From positions 17,603,001 to 17,667,000 of the forward strand of contig JAYKKT010000086.1 of the NCBI GenBank assembly GCA_036023115.1: a DNA stretch of 64,000 bases. The letters are read 5' to 3'. Position 1 is the stretch's first letter. Every line of letters begins with the position of its first letter. Positions 11,813 to 25,262 of the stretch are shown here, one piece after another. The notes below the pieces were generated by a model. That model did not search any database. It worked only from the letters and a program-made list of their open reading frames with translations, and had not been told where the DNA came from. This DNA is from Brasenia schreberi (taxonomy: Eukaryota > Streptophyta > Magnoliopsida > Nymphaeales > Cabombaceae). Both the position numbers and the translations under genes were made by a program.

Positions 11813-12169
11813 ATCACCCATAAAGTCCTTAAGTGTAAAAGTGTCCTCCAAAACCAACCATCATATTATGCTTTCAGTAACAGTACCATCTAGTGTGAAA
11901 TATTACCTGAGTTATATAATATTATTCTTAGAACAACTAGATATACATACGTCTTAAACTTGAACCTTTGAGTATAAAGGTGTTTATTGGTAACAACATA
12001 ATAAAAGGTTATTGGTAACAACATAATAGTTATGCATGCATATCTTGTATCAAGATTGACTTTAGTGAACAACCCAATTCTTTTATTACGGCCTGACAAT
12101 GTCAATCACTTAACTGGGCATTTATAAGGACATATTGTTATCATCCTGTCTTATGACTTGATTTAATTT

Positions 12170-12263
12170 AGATAATAATCTCTTTCTAAATTTTCAATCA
12201 TAATACTTTTAGGTTTATAGGGAACAAACACATATACTAAAAGTATCACATAATACAAAGTAT
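12170..12263 (+). repeat. 94-bp arm A of an inverted pair
   Basis: This 94-base segment is the exact reverse complement, as read by eye, of 12863-12956. The inverted arm fills exactly the space between the two 571-base direct repeats and shares a CT dinucleotide with the start of the second copy. Confidence 0.9.
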
Positions 12264-12289
12264 CATCATATTCACCCAACAACTTGTTA

Positions 12290-13525
12290 CTACCTCATTC
12301 AACCTATTTCTAGGATCTCCACTAAGTTTGGTTTAGTTGTCATTGCTTGTGAATAAATTATGGGTTTCAGTGTCATCTCCAAAATGTATTTATTAACTAA
12401 GGATACTAATAGACCTTTAGTTAAAGGATAAGTTGTATTATCTTTCAATCTAACAAAGTCTACAGTCATAGCCTCATCAGACACAAAAGCTCTTAAAAAC
12501 TTTAGTTTTACTTTGATGTGTCTTTGTTGTTTTTTATTTTACTTAGAACTACTGATCTTAGCAATTGTAGTCATGATATGATAGTGTATAGTTCTTCCTC
12601 AATATTAAAACGAGCCAAAATAGTTTGTTTCTTTGATTTCCAAGTTAGAGTGCCATCACCCACAGTAAACACATATCTAGTAACCCCATTACTGTTGGAG
12701 TTCTTTGCTATCTAACTATCATCATTAAATCCTTCAATAATATAAGAATATTCATAGTAATGCAGTCCAAGAAAAATTATTCCTTTCACATAATGAAGTA
12801 CTCTATTTAGGGTTTTCCAATCGGTTATATATGGACAAGTATATCTACTCAACTTACACATCATACTTTGTATTATGTGATACTTTTAGTATATGTGTTT
12901 GTTCCCTATAAACCTAAAAGTATTATGATTGAAAATTTAGAAAGAGATTATTATCTACCTCATTCAACCTATTTCTAGGATCTCCACTAAGTTTGGTTTA
13001 GTTGTCATTGCTTGTGAATAAATTATGGGTTTCAGTGTCATCTCCAAAATGTATTTATTAACTAAGGATACTAATAGACCTTTAGTTAAAGGATAAGTTG
13101 TATTATCTTTCAATCTAACAAAGTCTACAGTCATAGCCTCATCAGACACAAAAGCTCTTAAAAACTTTAGTTTTACTTTGATGTGTCTTTGTTGTTTTTT
13201 ATTTTACTTAGAACTACTGATCTTAGCAATTGTAGTCATGATATGATAGTGTATAGTTCTTCCTCAATATTAAAACGAGCCAAAATAGTTTGTTTCTTTG
13301 ATTTCCAAGTTAGAGCGCCATCACCCACAGTAAACACATATCTAGTAACCCCATTACTGTTGGAGTTCTTTGCTATCTAACTATCATCATTAAATCCTTC
13401 AATAATATAAGAATATTCATAGTAATGCAGTCCAAGAAAAATTATTCCTTTCACATAATGAAGTACTCTATTTAGGGTTTTCCAATCGGTTATATATGGA
13501 CAAGTATATCTACTCAACTTACACA
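12290..13525. repeat. 571-bp direct duplication within the Copia element
   Basis: Copy 1 is 12290-12860 and copy 2 is 12955-13525, at a fixed offset of 665 bases. I found one difference (GTGCC versus GCGCC near 12651/13316). The two copies are separated by the inverted segment at 12863-12956. Each copy encodes the same 61-codon minus-strand frame ending the Copia pol. Confidence 0.9.
12863..12956 (-). repeat. 94-bp arm A' (inverted copy)
   Basis: Exact inverted copy of 12170-12263, placed between the two direct repeats. Two bases overlap with the start of the second direct repeat, which is microhomology at the junction. Confidence 0.9.
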
Positions 13526-14130
13526 CAATAAATGCAATATCAGATCATGTACAATTTGTTAGACACATCAAACTACTGATAATTTAAGAATATCATAGTT
13601 GAGACACATAAATACCACTTTCATTTTTATACAAAGCTTTAGATTAATCATATGGGATCTTGACAGGTTTACAATTGGTATATCCAAATCTCTGTAAAAC
13701 TTTTTCAATATAGTTAGACTGAGAGATTATTATACCATTACTAGACCTTATGATTTTAAGCATTAAAATCACATTACTCACCCATGTCCTTCATCTCAAA
13801 CTTTCTATATAAGAATGACTTAGCCTCATTTACTATTCTCTTATCAAAACCATACAATAACATATAATCATATATAGGCAAAGAATGATGAAAGCATTAT
13901 TGACTGACTTACAATAACATACTTATCATAATCATTAGAAACAAAGTTAAAATATGATATTACATAATCAAATTTTTTATGCTACTATTTAGGGGTTGTT
14001 TTAAATCATATAATGATTTAATAAGCTTACGCACCTTAGATTCATTCCCACTAGCCACAAATCTCTTTGGCTGATCTATATAAATTTCTTCATATAGGTC
14101 ACCATGAAGAAAAATGTTCTTCACATCCAT

Positions 14131-16334
14131 CTAGGATGATTCAAAACATTTCACAAAGGGAGATGATTTGTTTAGGAGGAGACTTAAATGGACGTGTCGG
14201 TAAAGAGGCATTAGGATATCAAGGATTCAGAAAACTTTGGTTTTGGGGATATAAATGATGAAGGTAAGGAGATTTTAAATTTTACTATAGCATTTGATCT
14301 CTTTATAGTCAATACAATCTTCAAAAATTGAGATAAACATTTAATTATTTATAAGAGTGTCTTATCACAAACACAAATTGATTACTTTATTTGTAGACAA
14401 AAAAGATAGAGCATGTTGTAAAGATTACAAGGTAATTCCAAGAGAAAGCTTAACCACCCAACATCGACTTTTAGTTATGGATTTACAAATAAAAAAATAG
14501 ACAAAGAAGAAAAGAGTGCATTAAGCTATTCGGACTAAATGGTAGAACCTCAAAAGCGAGAAATAAGATATATTTAAACAGAAAGTCCTTAAAAGAGATG
14601 TTTGGAATTATGTTGGTACTCCCTGTGATATGTGGAACAATATGGCTATACATATTAGGAAAGTGGCAAACGATGTGTTAGGTATATCTAAGGGAGGTGT
14701 ACCGGCACAAAAAGAAGCTTGGTGGTTGAGTAAAGTAGTGCAAAATAAAATCAAGGCAAAGAGGACATGTTACAAATTACATTGAGCTAAGAAAATTAGT
14801 GAAACTTTAGAGGCTTATAAGAAAGCAAATAAGAAAGCGAAAAAGGTCATGAGTAAAGCAAAAGCTAAAATTTGGGAGGATTTACATAAAAAACTCAACT
14901 CAAAAGAAGGTGAAAGAGATATTTTTAGGATAATTAGGGCTAGAGATAAGAAAACTAAATATCTTAATTATGTTAGATGCATCAAGGAAGAGGATGAAAA
15001 AATTATAGTAGCAAACGATGATATAAGAAATAGATGGAAAAGCTATTTATATAAGTTTTTTAATGAAAATAAAGATATTAGTATTAGCTTAAGAGAGTTA
15101 GCTAAATCATAAAAGTATATAAACTATAATTTCTACAAACGTATTCAAAAGAATGAAGTCAAAGAGGCTCTTAAACATATGAAGGGTGGTAAATCAGTAG
15201 GACTAGATAATATTCCTATAGAAGTTTGGAAAACACTAGGAGAAAAAGGAATCACTTGGCTCACAAGACTATTTAATGAAATATGGAAAAACCAAAAGAT
15301 GCCCGAGGAATTGAGAGTAAGTACACTTATACCCATATATAAGAACAAGGGAGACATTCAAAATTGTGCGAATTATCGAGGTATCAAGTTAATGAACCAT
15401 ACTATGAAATTGTGGGAAAGAATTATCGAACGTAGATTAAGACAAGTATCAAGTACAACAAAGAACCAATTTGGATTCATGTCAAACAGATCTACTGTTG
15501 AAGCGATTCACCTTTTGAGACGTATTATGGAACATTAGAGCAAAACAGAAAGACCTTCACGTGATATTTATTGATCTAGAAAAAGCTTATGATAGAGTAC
15601 GAAGAGAGGTTCTTTGGAGAACTTTAGTAAAAAGAGGTATCCCATTGACATATATTAACCTTATTAGAGACATGTATGATGGTGCAAAAACATGTGTTAG
15701 GACTCAAGAATGAATGACAAACTTCTTTGAAGTTAATATTGGGTTACATCAAGGATCAACTTTAAGTCCATATTTATTTATAACGGTGATTGATGAGTTA
15801 ACAAAACATATTCAAAATGAAGTACCTTGGTGTATGTTATTTGTAGATGACATTGTATTAGCGAAGGAGTGTAAGGAAAAAGTTAATAGAAAATTGAAAC
15901 TATAGAGAGAAACATTAGAAAGCAAAGGCCTCAACAACATGTACAAAAGATGTCTGTGACTTTAATGAAGATGTTGAGATGGATGAGTGGTTATACAAGA
16001 AAAGACCATATACATAATGAGGTTATTAAAAACAAATTAGGAGTGGCACCAATAGAGGATAAAATGAGAGAATATCGTTTAAGATGGTTTGGACATATAG
16101 AAAGAAGATCAAAAGAAGAACCTGTAAGAAGGTATGAAAAACTAAATTTGGAAAGTATTAAAGAGGTAGAGGACGACCACAAAAGTGTTGGAAAGAAACA
16201 ATAAAGAATGATCTAGCTTATTGTGAGTTAACTGCTAACATGGCATACGACAGGGATATGTGGAAACAAAGAATCCATGTAGCCGACCCGGTCTAGTATG
16301 CGAAACGGCTTAGTTGTTGTTATTGTTGTTGTTA
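14131..16334 (+). mobile_element. RTE-clade LINE copy A, 5'-truncated
   Basis: Coding remnants read as the plant RTE polyprotein. The end of the endonuclease (CCKDYKVIPRES...QHRLLVMD) is followed by a lysine-rich linker and reverse transcriptase blocks: LIPIYKNKGDIQNCANYRGI (15325-15385), NQFGFMSNRSTVEAI, a VDD variant of the FADD catalytic box near 15845, and the C-terminal MLRWMSGYTRKDHI and RLRWFGHI blocks. It ends with AADP-like VADP and a TTG repeat tail at 16310-16334. Stops and a gap between 15905 and 15945 make it dead. The 5' end abuts the Copia remnant. I found no target-site duplication. Confidence 0.88.
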
Positions 16335-17764
16335 GAATTGGATTAAAAACCAATAAGAATATTAAACAATTGAATTTTTTTATAGAACTGGACCTTGAAC
16401 CATAACTGATTGGAAGCAATGATTCTATTCCGGATCCATGACAGGAGGAACCCTACGATCCCCAAATCAGTTATGATTCTGGGTCCAGTAAGGCTGGTTT
16501 GGCTTTCATGACTCAGTTTCTAATCCAATTTGATTATGGTGAAATCACCGGGCCAATCTCAAATGAAACATTATGAGCACAGAGCTGGTAAACAAGTTGA
16601 ACGAGTATAAATGCGGCTGTTTGAGCTTGTGTCACTTCTAAATGAAGTTAAACACCAAGCACAGGCTGGATTTAAACGAGATAAACTAGAGCTGTCTGAT
16701 TGACATATTTTTCATACTTATAAGATCCATTGCTAAACAAATATCATTAGAAAATCTTTTACATTTAAAGTTAAAGTATTTCAATAGTTTTTATTCTAAA
16801 ATTAAATTCTTGTCTTCTTCAGTAAGGTTGCAACCATCTAACTAGTTATGGATGCTTTTCCTTAATTATGTGTATTAAGCACACAAACATTATTAAATTC
16901 AGAAGAGTGAAACGAGCTACGAAAGATGCCAGTTGTTTACCCTGTTTTTGTACGTATCCTGAATGTACACGAGCAACAAGGGTGGTAAGGGGTAAGGGCC
17001 CCTCCCCAAGTTCCCTGAATTGTAAACCAGTTGCCCCAAAACTTTCTTTTAGCACCAAAGTTTAAGCCTATAAAATACCTAATTTTGTTGCCCCAGTTCG
17101 TTTTTTGTTTTGTTTTAGACCTAAAGTTGTTGCCCCGACAAGCAAGATCGGATAAGCTGAATCGAACCAAACCAAACCATGAGCGAGTGATTGGATGGAC
17201 AACCTACATATGTTGGAAGTCGTCCTCACATTATGTGCCATTTTGGAGCATGGTTTTGTATTCGTTGTAAGGATCATGCCAACTCCAAACATTGTATGAG
17301 TCGTTGGCCATATTCATTCATTAATTACCCAACTCGGTCAATCATGGAGTATTTCTCAAATTGTGAATTGTGGTTGCTGATCTTTCGATGGGCGTGTGTG
17401 GTTCTCTTTTGAAATGCTTTTATACCAAAGTGTGGATGCAAAGCAAAGATGGGACTTGACAAAAATCATGACTTTTGATATCCAAACAGGACCTCATTCT
17501 CAAAGTTGTCGTTTCTTCAATTTAGGAGGATGTTTCGATTTTGTCCCACTTTATTTGCTGCAAATTAAGTACGACTATCACCTGCCTTCGGCTCCACAAA
17601 TTGAAGCTCGGAGAGAGAGAGAGAGAGGGGGGCATATCGTTTAGTAGAAATGCATGCTTTTTGAATCGTTCATCTTAAAAAATCAAGATAATAAACATAA
17701 TATTTTCGAAAAAGAAAGGATAACGAACGTTGATGCTTAAATCGAGAACCCCCTATAAGTTTTT
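16335..17764. other. Gene-free interval
   Basis: Short overlapping frames on both strands around 16850-17270 have no protein similarity. The segment 16975-17100, with GGGCCCCTCCCC and repeated TTGCCCC words, looks like a diverged dispersed repeat. A GA tract lies at 17611-17628. Confidence 0.4.
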
Positions 17765-17935
17765 CCTGTGAAGTACACCGGGGTACCTGAAGCCCGAAGA
17801 GCCCCAGCTAACCCGGTGCAATCTCGGTCGACCCATTATGGGGTAAAGCTCTTCCAGTGCTGGTTTTCTTCATTCACAAGACTAACTCCAGACTTTGCTG
17901 AAGGAGGTCTCAAACCACTTGTATCAACCAACCGT
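17765..17935 (-). repeat. Au-like SINE copy 3
   Basis: On the minus strand it reads TTGGTTGATACAAGTGGTTT (box-A-like), then GGAGTTAGTCTTGTGAATG, AGAAAACCAGCACTGG, GAGCTTTACCCCATAATGGG, and a CTTCGGGCTTCAGGTACCCC end. The blocks match the copy at 5955-6165 in the same order. It looks the least eroded of the three copies. Confidence 0.65.
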
Positions 17936-18984
<1,049 letters not shown>

Positions 18985-19119
18985 ACTGGGAATGTTTTTC
19001 TACTTAAGTGGGTGTCTAGTGCGCTCACTCTATGGTGCATGTGAATGTGTTTTGGGATAAACCACATATGAATTAGATAACAAAGTTCCACATATGAATT
19101 AGATGGGACTTGCACAACG

Positions 19120-19235
19120 AGCAATAGATGACCTGGCTAGGGGTCGACTTACAAGTCGAAGGTCACGAATTCAATGAAAAGGGCACGCATCTGGCTTCGT
19201 CTCTCTATTGCACTGGAAAAAATAAAAATAAAAAT
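19120..19235 (+). repeat. tRNA-derived SINE-like element with A-rich tail
   Basis: GACCTGGCTAGGGGTCGAC (box-A-like) is followed by a GTCGAAGGTCACGAATTC block (box-B-like), about 50 bases of body, and an A-rich AAAAAATAAAAATAAAAAT tail. This is the layout of a pol III SINE. Just upstream, CCACATATGAATTAGAT is repeated (19064-19080 and 19089-19105). No flanking duplication of the SINE itself was confirmed. Confidence 0.45.
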
Positions 19236-20280
19236 ATGACGGCAATCAAAATATATGGTTGTCAAAGGATCTTACTAACACCACTCAACTGAGAAAACCA
19301 TGCGAGAACCGTTTTAGTTCGTCCATTTCCATATCTTTTTGTTTTGTTTAAAGCCAATTCTTTTTAATCTCCAAGACTATTAATCATTATTACATTTTGG
19401 TTCGTATACAAATTCGATCCTAAGGGAGTGCTTGATTATACTTTCAGCCCATGGTTAACCTAATAATTGGGTAAAAAGCAGGGTTATACTTCAGGCAAAG
19501 ACAATTGACTAAGAAGCAAACTATAGTTTCAGTTCTTCTCAGGCCTCATAATCAAACACATTCTAAATCCACTACAAGTCGAAGGCATGCGCACCATCAT
19601 GACCCATCGAAAGACAGTTTTTCATTTGTTTTTCTGAGATGGATTAAGAAAGTTGAAGACAAAGAAAGATGCTCAATAGTAAGTCTGGTCCTTCACCTTT
19701 CCATTGTAAAGTAAGTACATGTTACTCCTATGTTAAGCGCGTTTTTACCGTTATTCATCACCATGAACTCTAAACCCATTCATTAAAGAAGCCTAAATGT
19801 GATTAGCACAAACCTAATCAAGTTTATCTCATAAAGAGAAAGAAAAAGTTCGGGATCTTCTGAAGCATCCTTGTATTATTTCAATTCAAACAATTTTGTA
19901 AAATAGCATTATCATGGAAACAATAATACTGAAAAGGTTACAACCCGAAAGTAAAGTTGGGTAAGGCATGGCCAGAAAAAGCCCGTAAAGTGTTTGAACC
20001 AGTAAGTTGTGCGATCTCTACCATCTTAGTAGTTACTTTTTCTATGCTAACCGAGCTCCACGAGCCCAGCCATATTTCCTTTCTTTCCCCATTTTTTTAC
20101 ACCTTTGTACAACCCTGCGAATGGAACTCATGACCTTCATCTTGTGAGCTGAGCCCCTCACAGTATAGCTCGATTAACTAAATGAGCCTCACCTTTTATC
20201 CTAGCACTTCTCATATATATGAAATAACAGATAGATTCAAGAAAGCCTTGACCCATGCTTACGTTTGTCGACAAGCTTCC
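19236..20280. other. Gene-free interval with one tRNA-like fragment
   Basis: No convincing coding frame. Between about 20113 and 20195 the minus strand reads GAGGCTCATTTAGTTAATCG, then CTCAGCTCACAAGATGAAGG, then TCATGAGTTCCATTCGCAGG. These are box-A and box-B-like words of a tRNA-derived repeat, similar to the fragment at 5826-5900. Confidence 0.4.
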
Positions 20281-20800
20281 GGGCTTGTTGCCCATCAACA
20301 AGTTGCGCCTTCATGAATGCGTCCTTTGTGCTAATCATGCCGGGTGCATTTGCCTATATTTGTCTTCTAGCAATGCATCCATTTCTTCTTTCTTTTTTTT
20401 AAAGGAAAACGCATGCATCCATGCACCTAATGAATGTCCAAAATCATCTAAAGAAAAACAAATTTGCAAACATCAGCCCTAGCTAGAAACTATTATCAGC
20501 CTCTCCCTGAGTGAAATCTGCAATAAATGAGCACGTGCATGCGCACTCTGGGGTCTTGTTGCCCATCAAGAAGTTGCGCCTTCATGAATGCGTCCTTTGC
20601 GCTAATCATGCCGGGTGCATTTGCCTATATGTCTTGTAGCAATACATCTATTTCTTTTCTTTCTTTTTTTTAAAGGAAAACGAATGCATCCATGCACCTA
20701 ATGAATGTCCAAAATCATCTAAAGAAAAACAAACAATTATCAGCCTCTCCCTGAGTGAAATCTGCAATAAATGAGCACATGCATGCGCACTCTGGAGTCT
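20281..20800. repeat. Imperfect tandem duplication, about 270 and 250 bp
   Basis: Unit 1 is about 20281-20553 and unit 2 about 20551-20800. Both start with CTTGTTGCCCATCAA, continue through AAGTTGCGCCTTCATGAATG and end with GCATGCGCACTCTGG. Unit 2 lacks about 30 bases present in unit 1 (around 20463-20492) and differs by scattered substitutions. No coding potential was recognised. Confidence 0.88.
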
Positions 20801-20875
20801 TATATATATACATATATATACATACATATATATATATATGTATATATATGTAATATGTAGATGTATATATATGTG
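20801..20875. repeat. Interrupted TA/CATA-rich microsatellite
   Basis: A run of TATATA, CATATATATA and GTATATATAT units directly follows the tandem duplication. Confidence 0.85.
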
Positions 20876-21209
20876 TGATTATGAGTTAACTCACGTAAAT
20901 ATTACCATTAATAAAACGAATAGGGCCAATCATATGCATGAATGAATGTGATGATTGACCATTTCAATTGGTAGGTGGCTTGTCCCCTTCTAAGCGTACG
21001 ACTGTGAGGGTTGAGCCACTAGAACCATATACATGAATCAAAACCATTACACGCTAGCCAAGCGTTGTGAAGATTTTATATACACACATGCGTGTAGACT
21101 CCATCAATCATGGTTTAGACATGAATCACACACTCATTGGATTTGTACACTGGTTACAATTCATTCAGTCAGTATATTTTACCAGAGTCGCACTGATAAC
21201 TGGCGTTGG
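20876..21209. other. Gene-free interval left of the gypsy 3' LTR
   Basis: No gene seen. Around 20965-21020 the sequence TTGGTAGGTGGCTTG and GAGGGTTGAGCCAC has weak tRNA-like spacing, too weak to call. The short plus-strand frames here run into the LTR. Confidence 0.35.
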
Positions 21210-22519
21210 CACCCGGTGCCAGCCAACCTCAACTGCTAAAGGAAACTTAAGATAGGCGCACAAGGGAACAAAGATAAATGCAACAAAATGTCCAAATGAC
21301 ATTAAACTTGAAGATTTACAAAACCCTCAGTTTACCCTTTTATAAGAATTTCTAAGACATACAAAACAGACTCTTACAAGGCGAAGTCCCGCATAGGCAT
21401 GCAATGACTCGACCTTTACAACTTTCAAAAGAGGACAAAGACCTTACCTTTGAAACCAGGCTTGACCTGCGTAAGAGCCCACCCAAGGTAGCTTGACGGT
21501 AATGGGGTCGGCCCAAGGAGTTCCCCCAATGGTCTCCCTCGTCTCTCCCTTACGTCCTTTGTCTTAGCCACTTTTGATCCTTGCCTTAGTCCCTTCTGTC
21601 TTTGCCTTAGCCACTTGACGGTTTTCTAGAGCTTCTCTCTCCTTCAGACTCCTATGCCCATACTTCAACTCCACTTCCAACCTCAGTTATTCGACCTTCA
21701 ACCTCAGATGTTTTGATTACTTCACTTCTGGTCGTCCAGTCCCTTTTATACAGTAAGGGGATGGATCAGTACAGACATTCAGACCTGACCCCCTTGGCCA
21801 ACTGCCCATCTGTTGACCAGGCTATACATCCTACAAACTCGCCCTGGGCAGCAGATTGATGTTAGCCAGGGTACTCTAATATGATATTGGACCCCCCTGG
21901 TTAGCCGCCTAACTCTAGCCAGGGGCATGCCTCTAACTCCACTCCTGGTCAGTCGACTAGCCAGGAGACGTCACTTTCGCCCGCCCTGCACCCTGTGCCC
22001 TACTTCCTTGCGAAAGGTTGTTGTCAGCGCCTACCTTCCTGAAATGGCACAATCACATCTTGTTCATGTTTGCATCCCTCTAGCCTTACCGCTTCGAGTA
22101 AGTTCAGTTACACTGTGATCCCGCCTCGGCCATCCCTATGAGACTTCTTGCATGTTGTCTAACAACAAACCTATTCAGGCCTCCCATAAGTCTTTCCGTG
22201 TGGAGCCGTTAGGGTGGCTACGCCTTTATTTGTGCGACGCCAAGGTGGTGCGGCTGTCAGGGCTTCTTGTGGTTGCAAGCCAACTATATAACTCACTCCC
22301 TAACACTCCTACATTTGTGAGACCCCTTTTTGCCTTAACTTTATTTCGGCCTCACTTTGCCTTAGTACAATTTATTCCAACTTACCTTCGGGACCACCTT
22401 GTTGCGCAGTCCCTTGGTGTTGTGAAGAGGGGTGTTGTCCTTGGTGTAATGACTCAGGCGGGTCATATAGTCAGGTAGCACTTCCGCCCGCCACAGAGAG
22501 GGGTCGTCCAGGTGCTGCA
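21210..22519 (-). repeat. 3' LTR of the chromovirus-like gypsy element
   Basis: About 1310 bases align end to end with 27396-28773. The left end reads CACCCGG where the other LTR reads TGCCCGA, so the terminal TG has mutated to CA here. The right end is ...GTGCTGCA. A purine-rich GTGAGAGAGAA lies next to it on the minus strand (about 22525-22540), fitting a polypurine tract. Confidence 0.85.
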
Positions 22520-23140
22520 CCAATTCTCTCTCACCTACTTCAAGGCTCGTCCTCGAGTTTGTGTGGTATTTGTGTATCAACTCTTCGTACTCGCAAAGGT
22601 TCATTATCGGTAGTCATGCATCGTGTTTATGTATTTTACCCGTCCAAGGAACTAGATACCACGTAAGTCACCTAGGTCCTTTGCCATGCACCTCATGATT
22701 CAACACCTTGTCCACCTTGTCTACATCCTTCCGAACAAGGGGCGTTGGTCGTCTTGCAGTTCGACAAGGGTCTTGATATACCGGTTTTAGCTGACTTGCA
22801 TGAAAAATTGGGTGAACTTTCAACCTTTTGGGTAGCTCCAATCGATAGACTACCCATCCAATTTTCTGAGTTATCTCAAAGGGTCTATCAAACCTTGGCT
22901 TTAGCGCTAGGTACATGCCTTTATAAACCTGTTTAGAGATGTATTCTACAATCCTTAGCCATACCTTATATCGAACATTAAACACCCGTTCACATTGATG
23001 TTTGTTTGCAAAAGTCATCATCCGGGTGCGACTTCTTTCCAACGAAGCACGCGCCTCTTCTAAGGTTGTGCGGTGATCTTTCAACTCTCTGAGTGTTGCA
23101 GGGCAATTTTGATTGGCCCCCTCTTGGGCCACATCCAATG
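22400..23140 (-). pseudogene. gypsy integrase C-terminus and chromodomain-like tail
   Basis: The 156-codon frame at 22668-23138 carries the integrase tail with the RFDRPFEI and KVHPIFHASQLKPV blocks that precede the chromodomain in chromoviruses. It is followed by VDKVLNHEVHGKGPR, the chromodomain start. After a stop, YLVPWTGK and MNLCEYEELIHKYH (22540-22604) continue the same region. The tail then runs into the 3' LTR. Stops break the frame at two points. Confidence 0.75.
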
Positions 23141-24130
23141 GTAGAAGTGGTTGTCAACCTAATGCCACTTCAAAAGGGCTCTTGCCTATGACAAAGCTTC
23201 TATGCGAGTTGTTGGAAAATTATGTCATCTCCAACAGACTTACCTAGTTCTGCTGGCTAGAAGTGACGTAGTGCCTTAGGTATTCTTCAAGTAAGTCTAA
23301 CCATTCGTCTAGGGGTGGTTAGCCATTGAGAAATGCATCCTTGAGCTCATCCTGCTAAACAGTTTCCTCCAAAAAATTGAAGTAAATTATGTGTCCCTAT
23401 CTGACACTATGTCCTATTGCACACCAAAGTATTTCACCACTTCCTCTAAAAATAGCCTTGCGGCCTCCTTAGCCGAGCAGTCTCGGGTTGTAGGTATAAA
23501 CACTACATACTTAGAGAAACGGTTGACTACCACGAAGACTGACTCTTTTCCATCAACACATGAAAAGCCCCCAACGAAATCCATACTTACTAAACTCTAC
23601 GGCCTCATAGGCACGAGCTATGGTTGCAGCAATGGCTTTGCCTTCTCCATCTTATCCTGTTGGCACACTGGTAGGAGTGAATATAGTTCTTCAAGTCTTT
23701 ACTTATCCTAGGCCAATAAAATGAGTGTTGCAACATAGCTAGGGTCTAATCCACTCTGGGGTGCCTTGAGTATGGGGTATCATCCACCTCAATTAGTAAA
23801 ATTTTTCTAAGTCCTCCAACATTCGGAACATACAACTACCCACTACCCATGTTGTATCCAAAGTAACTCATCTTTCAATGAGTATTTCGCTGTTAGGTTA
23901 GCTTTCACTTGCTCTAGACTTTGGATGTAAGCCTCATTCTCTTCGGCATGTTGGCGCACACGGTACAACATGTGCCCTTTGATGTGGTGTAGGGTTGCTA
24001 CCACTTCCTACACCCACTTCCTACTAAGAGTATCCGCAACCAAATTCTCTCTTCCCGATCTATAGTGTCATTCGAAGTCGTACTCCTCCAACAGCTCCAA
24101 CCAACAGGCCTATCAGGCAGTTAACTTCTT

Positions 24131-25125
24131 CTAAGTCTTTAGGAACATGTTAACCATATTGTCTGTTACAACTATGAAAGGAACCCCTAACAAGTAGACC
24201 CTCCATACTTGGAGGCAGTGCAATACTGCCAAGAGTTTATTTTTGTGTGTCGGGTAGCGGTACTCCGCGTTCTTGAGTTTCTGGCTTTCATAGAATATCG
24301 AGTGACCCTCTTGCATTAAGACTCTTGCAATGGTCACATCACTAGCATATGTATGAACCTCGAATGGTATTGAGAAGTTGGGGAGCCTCAACACAGTCTC
24401 ACTGGACACAACCTCCTTCAACGCCTCAAAGGTGTGTTGGTGTTGGCCTGTCTACTCCCAGGTCGTAGCCTTCTTCAAAAAATCAATTAAGGAGGCAGTC
24501 AGTTTGGAGAACCCCTTAATGAAACGCCAGTAATAATTAGTCAGCCCTATCAAACTCCTTAGTTTCGTTAGGCCTCTAAGCGGTTCCCACTCCTGGATGG
24601 CCTCTACCTTGCGCTCATCTATCCTCACTTGTCGTGCCCTATGATGTGCCAAAGAAAGGAGATTTTCTGCCTTACAAACTCACACTTTTCCTCCTTGACG
24701 TAGAGTGAGTGCTCCCATAGTCTGCCAAAGACTTGTCATAAGTGTTTAATGTGATCTTCCAAAGACCTACTAAAAACAACTATGTCATCTAAATACACTA
24801 CGCACTCATTTAATAGGTTGTGTAAGACCTCGTTCATCAACCTGCTGAATGTGGTTGGGGTGTTAGTTAAGCTAAAAGGCATTACAAGGAATTCATAGGT
24901 GTCACACTATGTCACCATCGCCATTTTAGGTTTGTTACTGGGGGCAATCCTCACCTGCCAGTAACTCAATCTAAGATCCATCCTTGAGAACCAATGTGCA
25001 TCGCTCAACCTATCGAAAAGGTCTGCCACAAGGGATAGGGGGTAACGGTCGCGCACCGTTACTTTGTTGAGCGCCCTATAGTCCACGCACATCCTTATGA
25101 TGTCATCTTGCTTCTGTTGGAACAA
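24131..25125 (-). pseudogene. gypsy reverse transcriptase and RNase H
   Basis: MCVDYRALNKVTVRDRYPL and SRMDLRLSYWQVRI lie in 24907-25125. The catalytic YLDD box ([12 protein letters not shown]) is near 24770-24800. The thumb block LIGLTNYYWRFIKGFSKLTA is in 24452-24652. The RNase H start FEVHTYASDVTIARVLMQEG lies in 24131-24421, where the catalytic D of the usual TDAS is displaced to YASD. Stops and frame changes separate these blocks. Confidence 0.88.
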
Positions 25126-25262
25126 GACAAGGGAGTCATATGGGCTCTTATTCCAGCTATTACCTCAACTCGGTGAGCTCTGAAGGACCCATCCGGTAGG
25201 CACCTCTATACGACTCTTATCAACATAATGCCATTATCAGTTGCTCTACGTGGGGTAGTCTC

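Larger units (their letters stand above)
11813..14130 (-). mobile_element. Ty1/Copia pol remnant, 5'-truncated and rearranged
   Basis: On the minus strand near 14040-14115 the reverse transcriptase block MDVKNIFLHGDLYEEIYIDQ is followed by KSLYDLKQ-like sequence. Further left come the Copia RNase H region (TDWKTLNRVLHYVKG-like block near 12780-12830) and the C-terminal DNTTYPLTKGL motif near 12410-12450. Many stops are present. The element stops abruptly at 14130, where an RTE LINE begins. An internal duplication plus inverted segment (12170-13525) has reshaped the RNase H region. Confidence 0.8.
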
